Of a DNA stretch of 64,000 nucleotides, positions 39,631-54,474 are shown piece by piece (the first letter of the stretch is position 1; the number at the start of each line of letters is the position of its first letter). The stretch is taken from NCBI RefSeq assembly GCF_050948215.1, contig NW_027488688.1:1-64000 (forward strand), read 5' to 3'. This DNA comes from Halictus rubicundus (Eukaryota > Arthropoda > Insecta > Hymenoptera > Halictidae). A program made the translations under genes and the position numbers. A model generated the notes under the pieces. The model had not been told where the DNA came from, searched no databases, and saw only the letters and a list, made by a program, of their open reading frames with translations.

Positions 39631-39670
39631 TCGTATCCTTTTTTCTATAATATCGTATGTTCTATCGTAT
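39631..39670. repeat. T-run / TATAATATCG marker cassette (type example)
   Basis: Two successive 17-mers, TCTATCGTATCCTTTTT and TCTATAATATCGTATGT, are followed by TCTATCGTATCC. The T run, CpG and AT content are unusual for the array, yet the 17-bp register is kept. Further copies have their ATG at 42467, 44023, 51599, 51929, 52994, 57616, 57873, 58448, 59761, 60017, 60927, 62235, 62492, 63067 and 63703, and a TATTTTC variant sits near 51,285. It is confined to family B. Confidence 0.9.
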
Positions 39671-42600
39671 CCTATCCTCTATCCTATCCTTTCCTTTATC
39701 CTATCCTCTATCCTATCCTATCCTCTATCCTATCCTTTCCTCTATCCTATCCTCTATCCAATCCTATCCTCTATCCTATCCTGTCCTCTATCCTATCTTA
39801 TCACCTATCCTATCATATCCTCTCTCCTATCCTATCCCCTATCCTATCCTATCCTCTATCCTATCCTATCCTCTATCCAATCTTATCCTCTGTCCTATCC
39901 TATCCTCTATCCTATCCTATCCTCTATGCTATCCTATCCTCTATCCTATCCTATGCTCTCACTAATCCTATCCTCTATTATATCCTATCCTCTATCCTAT
40001 CCTATCCTCTATCCTATCCTATCCTCTATCCTATCCTATCCTCTATCCTATCCTATCCTCTATCCTATCCTATCCTCTATGCTATCCTATCCTCTATCCT
40101 ATCCTATGCTCTCACTAATCCTATCCTCTATTATATCCTATCCTCTATCCTATCCTATCCTCTATCCTATCCTATCCTCTATCCTATCCTATCCTCTATC
40201 CTATCCTATTCTCTATCATATCCTATCCTCTATCCTATCCTATCCTCTATCCTATCCTATTCTCTATCATATCCTATCCTCTATCCTATCCTATCCTCTT
40301 ACTTATCCTATCCTATCCTCTATCCTATCCTATCCCCTTTCCAATCCTATCCTCTATCCTATCCTATCCTCTATCCTATCCCATCATCAATCCTATCCTT
40401 TCGTCTATCCTATCCTCTATCCTATCCTATCCTCTTACTTATCCTATCCTCTATCCTATCCTATCCTCTATCCTATCCTATCCTCTATCCTATCTTATCC
40501 TCTATCCTATCCTATCCTCTATCTAATCTTATTCTCTGTCCTATCCTATCCTCTATCCTATCCTATCCTCTATCCTAACCTATCCTCTATCCTATCCTAT
40601 CCTCTATCCTATCCTATCCACTATTCTATCCTATCCTCTATCGTATCCTATAATCTATCCAATCTTATCCTCTATCCTATTCTATCCTCTATCCTATCCT
40701 ATTCTCTATCATATCCTATCCTCTATCCTATCCCATCCTCAATCCTATCCTTTCCTCTTACTTATCCTATCCTCTATCCTATCCAATCCCCTATCCTATC
40801 CTCTATCCTATTCTTTCCTCTACCCTATCATACCATGTATCCTATCCTATTCTCTATCCTATCCTATCCTCTATCGTATGCTCTATCCTATCCTATCAAC
40901 TATCCTATCCTATCCTCTATCCTATCCTATCAACTATCCTATCCTATCCTCTATCCTATCCTATCCTCTATCGTATGCTCTATAATATCCTATCAACTAT
41001 CCTATCCTATCCTCTATCCTATCCTATCAACTATCCTATCCTATCCTATCCTATCCTATCCTATCCTATCCTATCCTATCCTCTATCCTATCCTATACTC
41101 TATCCTATCCTATCCTCTATCGTATCCTATACTCTATCCTATCCCATCCTCTATCGTATCCTATCCTCTATCCTATCCTGTCCTCTATCCTATCTTATCA
41201 CCTATCCTATCATATCCTCTCTCCTATCCTATCCCCTATCCTATCCTATCCTCTATCCTATCCTATCCTCTATCCAATCTTATCCTCTGTCCTATCCTAT
41301 CCTCTATCCTATCCTATCCTCTATGCTATCCTATCCTCTATCCTATCCTATGCTCTCACTAATCCTATCCTCTATTATATCCTATCCTCTATCCTATCCT
41401 ATCCTCTATCCTAACCTATCCTCTATCCTATCCTATCCTCTATCCTATCCTATCCTCTATCCTATCCTATCCTCTATGCTATCCTATCCTCTATCCTATC
41501 CTATGCTCTCACTAATCCTATCCTCTATTATATCCTATCCTCTATTATATCCTATCCTCTATCCTATCCTATCCTCTATCCTATCCTATCCTCTATCCTA
41601 TCCTATTCTCTATCATATCCTATCCTCTATCCTATCCTATCCTCTTAGTTATCCTATCCTATCCTCTATCCTATCCTATCCCCTATCCAATCCTATCCTC
41701 TATCCTATCCTATCCTCTATCCTATCCCATCCTCAATCCTATCCTTTCCTCTTACTTATCCTATCCTCTATCCTATCCAATCCCCTATCCTATCCTCTAT
41801 CCTATTCTTTCCTCTACCCTATCATACCATGTATCCTATCCTATTCTCTATCCTATCCTATCCTCTATCGTATGCTCTATCCTATCCTATCAACTATCCT
41901 ATCCTATCCTCTATCCTATCCTATCAACTATCCTATCCTATCCTCTATCCTATCCTATACTCTATCCTATCCTATCCTCTATCGTATCCTATACTCTATC
42001 CTATCCCATCCTCAATCGTATCCTATCCTCTATCCTATCCTGTCCTCTATCTTATCCTATCCTCTATCCTATCTTATCCTCTATCCTATCCTATCATCAA
42101 TCGTATCCTATCCTATCCTCTATCGTATCCTATCCTCTATCCTATCCTGTCCTCTATCTTATCCTATCCTCTATCCTATCTTACCCTCTATCCAATCCTA
42201 TCCTCTATCCTATCCTTTCCTCTATCCTATCCTATCCTCTATCCTATCCTATCCTCTTACTTATCCTATCCTCTATCCTATCCTATCCTCTATCCAATCC
42301 TATCCTCTATCCTATCCTATCCTCTTACTTATCCTATCCTCTATCCTATCCTATCCTCTATCCTTTCCGATCCTCTATCCTATCCTATCCTCCATCCTAG
42401 GCAATCCCATATCCTATCCTCTATCCTATCCTATCCTCCATCGTATCCTTTTTTCTATAATATCGTATGTTCTATCGTATCCTATCCTCTCTCCTAACCT
42501 ATCCCCTATCCTATCCTATCCTCTATCCTATCCTATCCTCTATCCAATCTTATCCTCTGTCCTATCCTATCCTCTATCCTATCCTATCCTCTATGCTATC

Positions 42601-42799
42601 CTATCCTCTATCCTATCCTATGCTCTCACTAATCCTATCCTCTATCATATCCTATCCTCTATCCTATCCTATCCTCTATCCTATCCTATCCTCTATCCTA
42701 TCCTATCCTCTATCCTATCCTATCCTCTATCCTATCCTATCCTCTATCCTATCCTATCCTCTATCCTATCCTATCCTCTATCCTATCCTATCCTCTATC

Positions 42800-43345
42800 C
42801 TATCCAATTCTCTATCCTCTATCCAATTCTATCCTCAATTCTATCCTATCGTCTATCCAATCCTATCCTCAATTCTATCCTATCCTCTATCCTATCCTAT
42901 CCTATCATATCCTCTATCCTATAATATCCTCTATCCTATCCTCTATCCTATCACATCCTCTATCCTATCCTATCCTCTATCCTATCCTATCCTCTATCCT
43001 ATCCTATCCTCTATCCTATAATATCCTCTATCCTATCCTCTATCCTATCATAACCTCTATCCTATCCTATCCTCTATCCTACCCTATCCTCTATCCTATC
43101 CAATTTTCTATCCTCTATCCAATCCTATCCTCAATTCTATCCTATCGTCTATCCAATCCTATCCTCAATTGCATCCTATCCTCTATCCTATCCTATCCTA
43201 TCGTCAATCCTAACGTATTCTCTATCCTATCCTATCCTCTATCCTATCCTATCCTCTATCCTATCCAATTCTCTATCCTCTATCCAATCCTATCCTCAAT
43301 TCTATCCTATCGTCTAACCAATCCTATCCTCAATTCTATTCTATC
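42800..43345. repeat. Family C patch 1 within family B
   Basis: Three CAATTC/TCAATTC cassettes (near 42.81, 43.10 and 43.27 kb) are separated by near-consensus units and CATATCC/CATAACC variants. The patch ends where the second 4.3-kb family B copy begins. Confidence 0.8.
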
Positions 43346-45200
43346 CTCTATCCTATCCTATCCTCTATCCTATCCCATCCTCAATCCTATCCTTTCCTCT
43401 ATCCTATCCTCTATCCTATCCTATCCTCTTACTTATCCTATCCTCTATCCTATCCAATCCCCTATCCTATCCTCTGCCCTATAATACCATGTATCCTATC
43501 CTATTCTCTATCCTATCCTATCCTCTATCGTATGCTCTATCCTATTCTATCAACTATCCTATCCTATCCTCTATCCTATCCTATCAACTATCCTATCCTA
43601 TCCTGTATCCTATCCTATCCTATCCTATCCTATCCTATCCTCTATCCTATCCTATACTCTATCCTATCCCATCCTCTATCGTATCCTATCCTCTATCCTA
43701 TCCTGTCCTCTATCATATCCTATCCTCTATCCTATCTTACCCTCTATCCAATCCTATCCTCTATCCTATCCTTTCCTCTATCCTATCCTATCCTCTATCC
43801 TATCCTATCCTCTTACTTATCCTATCCTCTATCCTATCCTATCCTCTATCCAATCCTATCCTCTATCCTATCCTATCCTCTTACTTATCCTATCCTCTAT
43901 CCTATCCTATCCTCTATCCTATCCGATCCTCTATCCTATCCTATCCTCCATCCTAGGCAATCCCATATCCTATCCTCTATCCTATCCTATCCTCTATCGT
44001 ATCCTTTTTTCTATAATATCGTATGTTCTATCGTATCCTATCCTCTATCCTATCCTTTCCTTTATCCTATCCTCTATCCTATCGTATCCTCTATCCTATC
44101 CTTTCCTCTATCCTATCCTCTATCCTATCCTATCCTCTATCCTATCCTGTCCTCTATCCTATCTTATCACCTATCCTATCATATCCTCTCTCCTATCCTA
44201 TCCCCTATCCTATCCTATCCTCTATCCTATCCTATCCTCTATCCAATCTTATCCTCTGTCCTATCCTATCCTCTATCCTATCCTATCCTCTATGCTATCC
44301 TATCCTCTATCCTATCCTATGCTCTCACTAATCCTATCATCTATTATATCCTATCCTCTATCCTATCCTATCCTCTATCCTATCCTATCCTCTATCCTAT
44401 CCTATCCTCTATCCTATCCTATCCTCTATCCTATCCTATCCTCTATCGTATCCTATCCTCTATCCTATCCAATCCTCTATCCCATCTTCTATCCTATCCT
44501 ATCCTCTATCCTATCCTATTCTCTATCATATCCTATCCTCTATCCTATCCTATCCTCTTACTTATCCTATCCTATCCTCTATCCTATCCTATCCCCTATC
44601 CAATCCTATCCTCTATCCTATCCTATACTCTATCCTATCCCATCATCAATCCTATCCTTTCGTCTATCCTATCCTCTATCCTATCCTATCCTCTTACTTA
44701 TCCTATCCTCTATCCTATCCTATCCTCTTTCCTATCCTATCCTCTATCCTATCTTATCCTCTATCCTATCCTATCCTCTATCTAATCTTATTCTCTGTCC
44801 TATCCTATCGTCTATCCTATCCTATCCTCTATCCTAACCTATCCTCTATCCTATCCTATCCTCTATCCTATCCTATCCACTATTCTATCCTATCCTCTAT
44901 CGTATCCTATAATCTATCCAATCTTATCCTCTATCCTATTCTATCCTCTATCCTATCCTATTCTCTATCATATCCTATCCTCTATCCTATCCCATCCTCA
45001 ATCCTATCCTTTCCTCTTACTTATCCTATCCTCTATCCTATCCAATCCCCTATCCTATCCTCTATCCTATTCTTTCCTCTACCCTATAATACCATGTATC
45101 CTATCCTATTCTCTATCCTATCCTATCCTCTATCGTATGGTCTATCCTATCCTATCAACTATCCTATCCTATCCTCTATCCTATCCTATCAACTATCCTA
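43250..45200. repeat. Family B duplication of about 4.3-4.4 kb period, copy 2
   Basis: This is the partner of 38,800-41,100. It also shares a downstream stretch with the 41.8-kb region: the ACCATG ATG at 41829 recurs at 45094 (+3,265), with CCTCAATCG, CTTATCC and CGTATCC units in the same order. One private change turns TATCGTATGC into TATCGTATGG at 45137. Confidence 0.83.
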
Positions 45201-46199
45201 TCCTATCCTCTATCCTATCCTATACTCTATCCTATCCTATCCTCTATCGTATCCTATACTCTATCCTATCCCATCCTCAATCGTATCCTATCCTCTATCC
45301 TATCCTGTCCTCTATCTTATCCTATCCTCTATCCTATCTTATCCTCTATCCTATCCTATCCTCAATCGTATCCTATCCTATCCTCTATCGTATCCTATCC
45401 TCTATCCTATCCTGTCCTCTATCTTATCCTATCCTCTATCCTATCTTATCCTCTATCCAATCCTATCCTCTATCCTATCCTTTCCTCTATCCTATCCTAT
45501 CCTCTATCCTATCCTATCCTCTATCCAATCTTATCCTGTGTCCTATCCTATCCTCTATCCTATCCTATCCTCTATGCTATCCTATCCTCTATCCTATCCT
45601 ATGCTCTTACTAATCCTATCCTCTATTATATCCTTTCCTCTATCCTATCCTATCCTCTATCCTATCCTCTATCCTATCCTATCCTCTATCCTATCCTATC
45701 CTCTATCCTATCCTATCCTCTATCCTATCCTATCCTCTATCCTATCCAATCCTCTATCCTATCCTCTATCCCATCCTATCCTCTATCCTATCCTATGCTC
45801 TATCATATCCTATCCTCTATCCTATCCTATCCTCTTACTTATCCTATCCTATCCTCTATCCTATCCTATCCCCTATCCAATCCTATCCTCTATCCTATCC
45901 TATCCTCTATCCTATCCCATCATCAATCAAATCCTTTCGTCTATACTATCCTCTATCCTATCCTATCCTCTTACTTATCCTGTCCTCTATCCTATCCAAT
46001 CCCCTATCCTATCCTCTATCCTATTCTATCCTCTACCCTATAATACCATGTATCCTATCCTATTCTCTATCCTATCCTATCCTCTATCGTATGCTCTATC
46101 CTATCCTATCAACTATCCTATCCTATCCTCTATCCTATCCTATCAACTATCCTATCCTATCCTCTATCCTATCCTATACTCTATCCTATCCTATCCTAT

Positions 46200-49100
46200 C
46201 CTCTATCCTATCCAATTCTGTATCCTCTATCCAATTCTATCCTCAATTCTATCCTATCGTCTATCCAATCCTATCCTCAATTCTATCCTATCCTCTATCC
46301 TATCCTATCCTATCCTCAATCCTAACCTATTCTCTATCGTATCCTATCCTCTATCCTATCGTATCCTCTATCCTATCCTCTATCCTATCCTATCCTCTAT
46401 CGTATCCTATCCTTTATCCTATCCTCTATCCTATCATATCCTCTATCCTATCCTATCCTATCCTCTATCCTATCCTATCCTCTATCCTATCCTGTCCTCT
46501 ATCCTATCCTATCCTTTATCCTATCCTCTATCCTATTATATCCTCTATCCTATCCTATCCTCTATCCTATCCTCTATCCTATCATATCCTCTATCCTATC
46601 CTATCCTCTATCCTATCCTATCCTATCCTCTATCCTATCCTATCCTCTATCCTATCCTATCCTCTATCCTATCCTATCCTCTATCCTTTCCTATCCTCTA
46701 TCCTATCCTATCAATCCCCTATCCTATCCTCTATCCTACCCTATCCTCTATCCTATCCAATTCTCTATCCTCTATCCAATCCTATCCTCAATTCTATCCT
46801 ATCGTCTATCCAATCCTATCCTCAATTCCATCCTATCCTCTATCCTATCCTATCCTATCGTCAATCCTAACCTATTCTCTATCCTATCCTATCCTCTATC
46901 GTATCCTATCCTCTATCCTATCCTGTCCTCTATCTTATCCTATCCTCTATCCTATCTTATCCTCTATCCAATCCTATCCTCTATCCTATCCTTTCCTCTA
47001 TCCTATCCTATCCTCTATCCTATCCTATCCTCTTACTTATCCTATCCTCTATCCTATCCTATCCTCTATCCTATCCTATCCTCTATCCAATCCTATCCTC
47101 TATCCTATCCTATCCTCTATTCTATCCCATCATCAATCCTATCCTTTCGTCTATACTATCCTCTAACCTATCCTATCCTCTTACTTATCCTATCCTCTAT
47201 CCTATCCTATCCTCTATCCTATCCGATCCTCTATCCTATCCTATCCTCTATCCTAGGCAATCCCATATCCTATCCTCTATCCTATCCTATCCTCTTTCCT
47301 ATCCTATCTTCTATCCTATCCTATCCTCTATCCTAACCTATCCTCTATCCTATCCTATCCTCTACCCTGTAATACCATGTATCCTATAATATTCTCTATC
47401 CTATCCTATCCTCTATCGTATGCTCTATCCTATCCTATCAACTATCCTATCCTATCCTCTATCCTAACCTATCCTCTATCCTATACTATCCTCTATCCAA
47501 TCCTATCCTCGTTCCTATCCCATCCTCAATCCTATCCTTTCCTCTATCCTATCCTCTTACTTATCCTGTCCTCTATACTATCCAATCCCATATCCTATCC
47601 TCCATCCTATTCTATCCTCTACCCTATAATACCATGTATCCTATCCTATTCTCTATCCTATCCTATCCTCTATTGTATGCTCTATCCTATCCTATCCACT
47701 ATCCTATCCTATCCTCTATCCTATCCTATCCACTATCCTATCCTATCCTCTATCCTATCCTCTATCCTATCCTATCCTATCCTATCCTCTATCCTATCCT
47801 ATACTCTATCCTATCCTATCCTCTATCGTATCCTATACTCTATCCTATCCCATCCTCTATCGTATCCTATCCTCTATCCTATCCTGTCCTCTATCTTATC
47901 CTATCCTCTATCCTATCTTATCCTCTATCCAATCCTATCCTCTATCCTATCCTTTCCTCTATCCTATCCTATCCTCTATCATATCCTATCCTCTTACTTA
48001 TCCTATCCTCTATCCTATCCTATCCTCTATCCTATCCTATCCTCTATCCTATCCTATCCTCTATCCAATCCTATCCTCTATCCTATCCTATCCTCTATCC
48101 TATCCCATCATCAATCCTATCCTTTCGTCTATACTATCGTCTAACCTATCCTATCCTCTTACTTATCCTATCCTCTATCCTATCCTATCCTCTATCCTAT
48201 CCTATCCTCTTACTTATCCTATCCTCTATCCTATCCTATCCTCTATCCAATCTTATCCTCTGTCCTATCCTATCCTCTATCCTATCCTATCCTCTTACTT
48301 ATCCTATCCTCTATCCTATCCTATCCTCCATCCTATCCTATCCTATCGTCAATCCTAACCTATTCTCTATCCTATCCCATCCTCTATCCTATCCTAACCT
48401 CTATCCTATCCTATCCTTTATCCTATCCTCTATCCTATCATATCCTCTATGCTATCCTATCCTCTATCCTATCATATCCTCTATCCTATCCTATCCTCTA
48501 TCCTATCCTATCCTATATCCTATCATATCCTATCCTCTATCCCATCCTATCCTCTATCCTATCCAATTCTCTATCCTCTATCCAATCCTATCCTCAATTC
48601 TATCCTATCGTCTATCCAATCCTATCCTCAATTCTATCCTATCCTCTATACTATCCTATCCTATCGTCAATCCTAACCTATTCTCTATCCTATCCTATCC
48701 TCTATCCTATCCTATCCTCTATCCTATCCTATCCTTTATCCAATCCTCTATCCTATTATATCCTCTATGCTATCCTATCCTCTATCCTATCCTCTATCCT
48801 ATCATATCCTCTATCCTATCCTATCCTCTATCCTATCCTATCCTCTACCCTATCCTATCCTCTATCCTATCCTATCAATCCCCTATCCTATCCTCTATCC
48901 TACCCTATCCTCTATCCTATCCAATTCTCTATCCTCTATCCAATCCTATCCTCAATTCTATCCTATCGTCTATCCAATCCTATCCTCAATTCCATCCTAT
49001 CCTCTATCCTATCCTATCCTATCGTCAATCCTAACCTATTCTCTATCCTATCCTATCCTCTATCCTATCCTATCCTTTATCCTATCCTCTATCCTATCAT

Positions 49101-49300
49101 ATCCTCTATGCTATCCTATCCTCTATCCTATCCTCTATCCTATCATATCCTCTATCCTATCCTATCCTCTATCCTATCCTATCCTATATCCTATCCTATC
49201 CTATCCTCTATCCTATCCTATCCTCAATTCTATCCTACCGTCTAACCAATCCTATCCTCAATTCTATTCTATCCTCTATCCTATCCTATCCTATCCTATC
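46200..49300. repeat. Family C-rich interval within family B
   Basis: CAATTC/TCAATTC cassettes recur near 46.21, 46.77, 48.57, 48.93 and 49.23 kb, alternating with near-consensus runs carrying CATATCC, CTTTATCC and TATCAATCCCC units and with family B cassettes (ACCATG ATG at 47377 and 47634). TCAATTCCATCC at about 46,821 recurs at about 48,985. This is the most heterogeneous part of the right half. Confidence 0.78.
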
Positions 49301-52300
49301 CTCAATCCTAACCTATTCTCTATCCTACCCTATCCTCTATCCTATCCTATCCTGTATCCTATCCTATCCTCTATCCTATCCTATCTTCTATCCTATCCTA
49401 TCCTCTATCCTAACCTATACTCTATCCTATCCTATCCTCTATCCTATCCTATCCTTTATTCTATCCTATCCTCAATCCTATCCTTTCGTCTATCCTATCC
49501 TCTATCCTATCCTATCCTCTTACTTATCCTATCCTCTATCGTATCCAATCCCCTATCCTATCCTCTACCCTATAATACCATGTATCCTATCCTATTCTCT
49601 ATCCTATCCTATCCTCTATCGTATCCTATCCTCTATCCTATCCTGTCCTCTATCTTATCCTATCCTCTATCCTATCTTATCCTCTATCCAATCCTATCCT
49701 CTATCCTATCCTTTCCTCTATCCTATCCTATCCTCTATCCTATCCTATCCTCTTACTTATCCTATCCTCTATCCTATCCTTACCTCTATCCTATCCTATC
49801 CTCTATCCTATCGTATCCTCTATCCTATCATATCCTCTATCCTATCCTATCCTCTATCGTATGCTCTATCCTCTCCTATCAACTATCCTATCCTATCCTC
49901 TATCATATCCTATCCTCTATCCAATCTTATCCTCTGTCCTATCCTATCCTCTATCCTATCCTATCCTCTATGCTATCCTATCCTCTATCCTATCCTATGC
50001 TCTTACTAATCCTATCCTCCATTATATCCTATCCTCTATCCTATCCTATCCTCTATCCTATCCTATCCTCTATCCTATCCTATCCTCTATCCTATCATAT
50101 CCTCTATCCTATCCTATCCTCTATCCTATCCTATCCTCTATCGTATGCTCTATCCTATCCTATCCTCTATCATATCCTATCCTCTATCCAATTCTATCCT
50201 CTATCCTATCCTATCCTCTATCCTATACTATCCTCTATCCAATCTTATCCTCTATCCAATCTTATCCTCTATCCTATCCGATCCTCTATCCAATCCTCTC
50301 CTCTATCCTATCCTATAATCTATCCTATCCCATCATCAATCCTATCCTTTCGTCTATACTATCCTCTATCCTATCCTATCCTCTTACTTATCCTATCCTC
50401 TATCCTATCCTATCCTCTATCCTATCCGATCCTCTATCCTATCCTATCCTCTATCTTATCCTATCCTCTATCCTATCCTATCCTCTATCCTATCCTATCC
50501 TCTCTCCTATCCGATCCCCTATCCTATCCTATCCTCAATCCTATCCTATCCTCTTTCCTATCCTATGCTCTATCCAATCTTATCCTCTGTCCTATCCTAT
50601 CCTCTATCCTATACTATCGTCTATGCTATCCTATCCTCTATCCTATCCTATGCTCTTACTAAACCTATCCTCTATTATATCCTATCCTCTATCCTATCCT
50701 ATCCTCTATCCTATCCTATCTTCTATCCTATCCTATCCTCTATCCTAACCTATCCTCTATCCTATCCTATCCTCTATCCTATCCTATCCTCTATCCTATC
50801 CTATACTCTATCGTATCCTATCCTGTATCGTATCCTATAATCTATCCTATCCTATCCTCTATCGTATCCTATCCTCTATCCTATCCTGTCCTCTATCTTA
50901 TCCTATCCTCTATCCTATCTTATCCTCTATCCAATCCTACCCTCTATCCTATCCTTTCCTCTATCCTATCCTATCCTCTATCCTATCCTATCCTCTTACT
51001 TATCCTATCCTCTATCCTATCCTATCCTCTATCCTATCCTATCCTCTATCCAATCCTATCCTCTATCCTATCCTATCCTCTATCCTATCCCATCATCAAT
51101 CCTATCCTTTCGTCTATACTATCCTCTATCCTATCCTATCCTCTTACTTATCCTATCCTCTATCCTATCCTATCCTCTATCCTATCCGATCCTCTATCCT
51201 ATCCTATCCTCTATCCTAGGCAATCCCATATCCTATCCTCTATCCTATCCTATCCTCTATCGTATCCTTTTTTCTATAATATCGTATTTTCTATCGTATC
51301 CTATCCTCTATCCTATCCTTTCCTCTATCCTATCCTCTATCCTATCCTTTCCTCTATCCTATCCTCTATCCAATCCTATCCTCTATCCTATCCTGTCCTC
51401 TATCCTATCTTATCACCTATCCTATCCTATCCTCTATCCTATCCTATCCTATCCTCTATCCTATTCTATCCTCTACCCTATAATACCATGTATCCTATCC
51501 TATTCTCTATCCTATCCTATCCTCTATCGTATGCTCTATCGTATCCTATCACCTATCCTATCCTATCCTCTATCGTATCCTTTTTTCTATAATATCGTAT
51601 GTTCTATCGTATCCTATCATCTATCCAATCCTATCCTCTATCCTATCCTGTCCTCTATCCTATCTTATCACCTCTCCTATCCTATCCTCTATCCTATGCT
51701 ATCCTCTATCCTATCCTATCATCTATCCTATCCAATCATCAATCCTATCCTTTCGTCTATACTATCCTCTAACCTATCCTATCCTCTTACTTATCCTATC
51801 CTCTATCCTATCCTATCCTCTATCCGATCCGATCCTCTATCCTATCCTATCCTCTATCCTAGGCAATCCCATATCCTATCCTCTATCCTATCCTATCCTC
51901 TATCGTATCCTTTTTTGTATAATATCGTATGTTCTATCGTATCCTATCCTCTATCCTATCCTTTCCTCTATCCTATCCTCTATCCTATCCTTTCCTCTAT
52001 CCTATCCTCTATCCAATCCTATCCTCTATCCTATCTTATCACCTATCCTATCCTATTCTCTATCATATCCTATAATCTATCCTATCCCATCCTCAATCCT
52101 ATCCTTTCCTCTATCCTATCCTCTATCCTATCCAATCCCCTATCCTATCCTCTATCCTATTCTATCCTCTACCCTAAAATACCATGTATCCTATCCTATT
52201 CTCTATCCTATCCTATCCTCTATCGTATGCTCTATCCTATCCTATCAACTATCCTATCCTATCCTCTATCCTATCCTATCAACTATCCTATCCTATCCTC

Positions 52301-53321
52301 TATCCTATCCTATCCTCTATCCTATCCTATCCTCTATCCAATCCTATCCTCTATCCTATCCTATCCTCTATACTATCCCATCATCAATCCTATCCTTTCG
52401 TCTATACTATCCTCTATCCTATCCTATCCTCTTACTTATCCTATCCTCTATCCTATCCAATCCCCTATCCTATCCTCTATCCTGTTCTATCCTATACCCT
52501 ATAATACCATGTATCCTATCCTATTCTCTATCCTATCCTATCCTCTATCGTATGCTCTATCCTATCCTATCAACTATCCTATCCTATCCTCTATCCTATC
52601 CTATCCTATCCTATCCTCTATCCTATCCTATACTCTATCCTATCCTAGCCTCTATCGTATCCTATACTCTATCCTATCCTATCCTCTATCCTATCCTATC
52701 CTCTTACTTATCCTATCCTCTATCCTATCCTATCCTCTATCCTATCCTATCCTCTATCCAATCCTATCCTCTATCATATCCTATCCTCTATCCTATCCCA
52801 TCATCAATCCTATACTTTCGTCTATACTATCCTGTATCCTATCCTATCCTCTTACTTATCCTATCCTCTATCCTATCCTATCCTCTATCCTATCCGATCC
52901 TCTATCCTATCCTATCCTCTATCCTAGGCAATCCCATATCCTATCCTCTATCCTATCCTATCCTCTATCGTATCCTTTCTTCTATAATATCGTATGTTCT
53001 ATCGTATCCTATCCTCTATCCTATCCTTTCCTCTATCCTATCCTCTATCCTATCCTTTCCTCTATCCCATCCTCTATCCAATCCTATCCTTTATCCTATC
53101 CTACCCTCTATAGTATCTTATCACCTATCCTATCCTATCATCTATCCTATCCTATCCTCTATCGTATTCTCTATCCTATCCTATCAACTATCCTATCCTA
53201 TCCTCTATCATACATTATCCTCTATCCAATCCTATCCTCTATCCTATCCTATCCTCTATCCTATACTATCCACTATCCAATCTTATCCTCTATCCTATCC
53301 TATCCTCTATCCTATCCGATC

Positions 53322-54474
53322 CTCTATCCTATCCTATCCTCTTTCCTATCCTATCCTCTATCCAATCTTATCCTCTGTCCAATCCTATCCTCTATCCTAT
53401 CCTTTCCTCTATCCTATCCTATCCTCTATCCTATCCTATCCTCTTACTTATCCTATCCTCTATCCTATCCTATCCTCTATCCTATCCTATCCTCTATCCA
53501 ATCCTATCCTCTATGATATCCTATCCTCTATCCTATCCCATCATCAATCCTATCCTTTCGTCTATACTATCCTCTATCCTATCCTATCCTCTTACTTATC
53601 CTATCCTCTGTCCTATCCAATCCCCTATCCTATCCTCTATCCTATTCTATCCTCTACCCTATAATACCATGTATCCTATCCTATTCTCTATCCTATCCTA
53701 TCCTCTATCGTATGCTCTATCCTATCCTATCAACTATCCTATCCTATCCTCTATCCTATCCTATCAAATATCCTAACCTATCCTCTATCCTATCCTATCC
53801 TATCCTATCCTCTATCCTATCCTATACTCTATCCTATCCTATCCTCTATCGTATCCTATCCTTTATCCTATCCTGTCCTCTATCTTATCCTATCCTCTAT
53901 CCTATCTTATCCTCTATCCAATCCTATCCTCTAACCTATCCTTTCCTCTATCCTATCCTATCCTCTATCCTATCCTATCCTCTTACTTATCTTATCCTCT
54001 ATCCTATTCTATCCTCTATCCAATCCAATCCTATATCCTATTCTCTATCCTATCCTATCCTATCCTCTATCCTATCCTGCCCTCTATCCTATCTTATCAC
54101 CTATCCTATCCTATCATCTATCCTATCCTATCCTCTATCGTATGCTCTATCCTATCCTATCAACTACCCTAACCTATCCTCTATCATATCCTATCCTCTA
54201 TCCAATCCTATCCTCTATCCTATCCTATCCTCTATCCTATACTATCCTCTATCCAATCTTATCCTCTATCCTATCCGATCCTCTATCCAATCCTCTCCTC
54301 TATCCTATCCTATCCTCTATCCTATCCCATCATCAATCCTATCCTTTCGTCTATACTATCCTCTATCCTATCCTATCGTCTTACTTATCCTATCCTCTAT
54401 CCTATCCGAACCTCTATCCTATCCTATCCTCTATCCTATCCTATCCTCTATCCTATCCTATCCTCTCTCCTATC
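53322..54474. repeat. 1,153-bp tandem duplication, copy 1
   Basis: All markers recur at +1,153: CTTTCC (53341/54494), TATGATATCC (53513/54666), TATCGTATGC ATG (53712/54865), CAAATATCC (53765/54918), TATCAACTACCC with ATG (54142/55295) and CCCTAA (54167/55320). Similarity begins near 53,320 and ends near 54,474, so the copies abut. Confidence 0.93.

Larger units (their letters stand above)
38800..41100. repeat. Family B duplication of about 4.3-4.4 kb period, copy 1
   Basis: Markers match a second block starting near 43.25 kb. CTAACCAATCC lies at 38868/43314 (+4,446), CCCATCC at 38962/43374 (+4,412), the ACCATG ATG at 39094/43489 (+4,395), TATCGTATGTTC at 39657/44023 (+4,366) and a later ACCATG at 40836/45094 (+4,258). 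The first steps are 34, 17 and 29 (17+12) bp, which are whole units. Confidence 0.85.

Noticed and set aside
39631..39670. T-run units (CCTTTTTT) as RNA polymerase III terminators of small RNA genes
   Set aside because: No internal A or B box and no foldable RNA upstream; the T run is part of a variant 17-mer present at over a dozen positions.
54167..54172. CCCTAA, the vertebrate-type telomere motif (also 55320-55325)
   Set aside because: It is a single hexamer, duplicated only because it lies in the 1,153-bp tandem duplication. It arises from TATCAACTACCC joined to TAACC variants; there is no run of telomere repeats.
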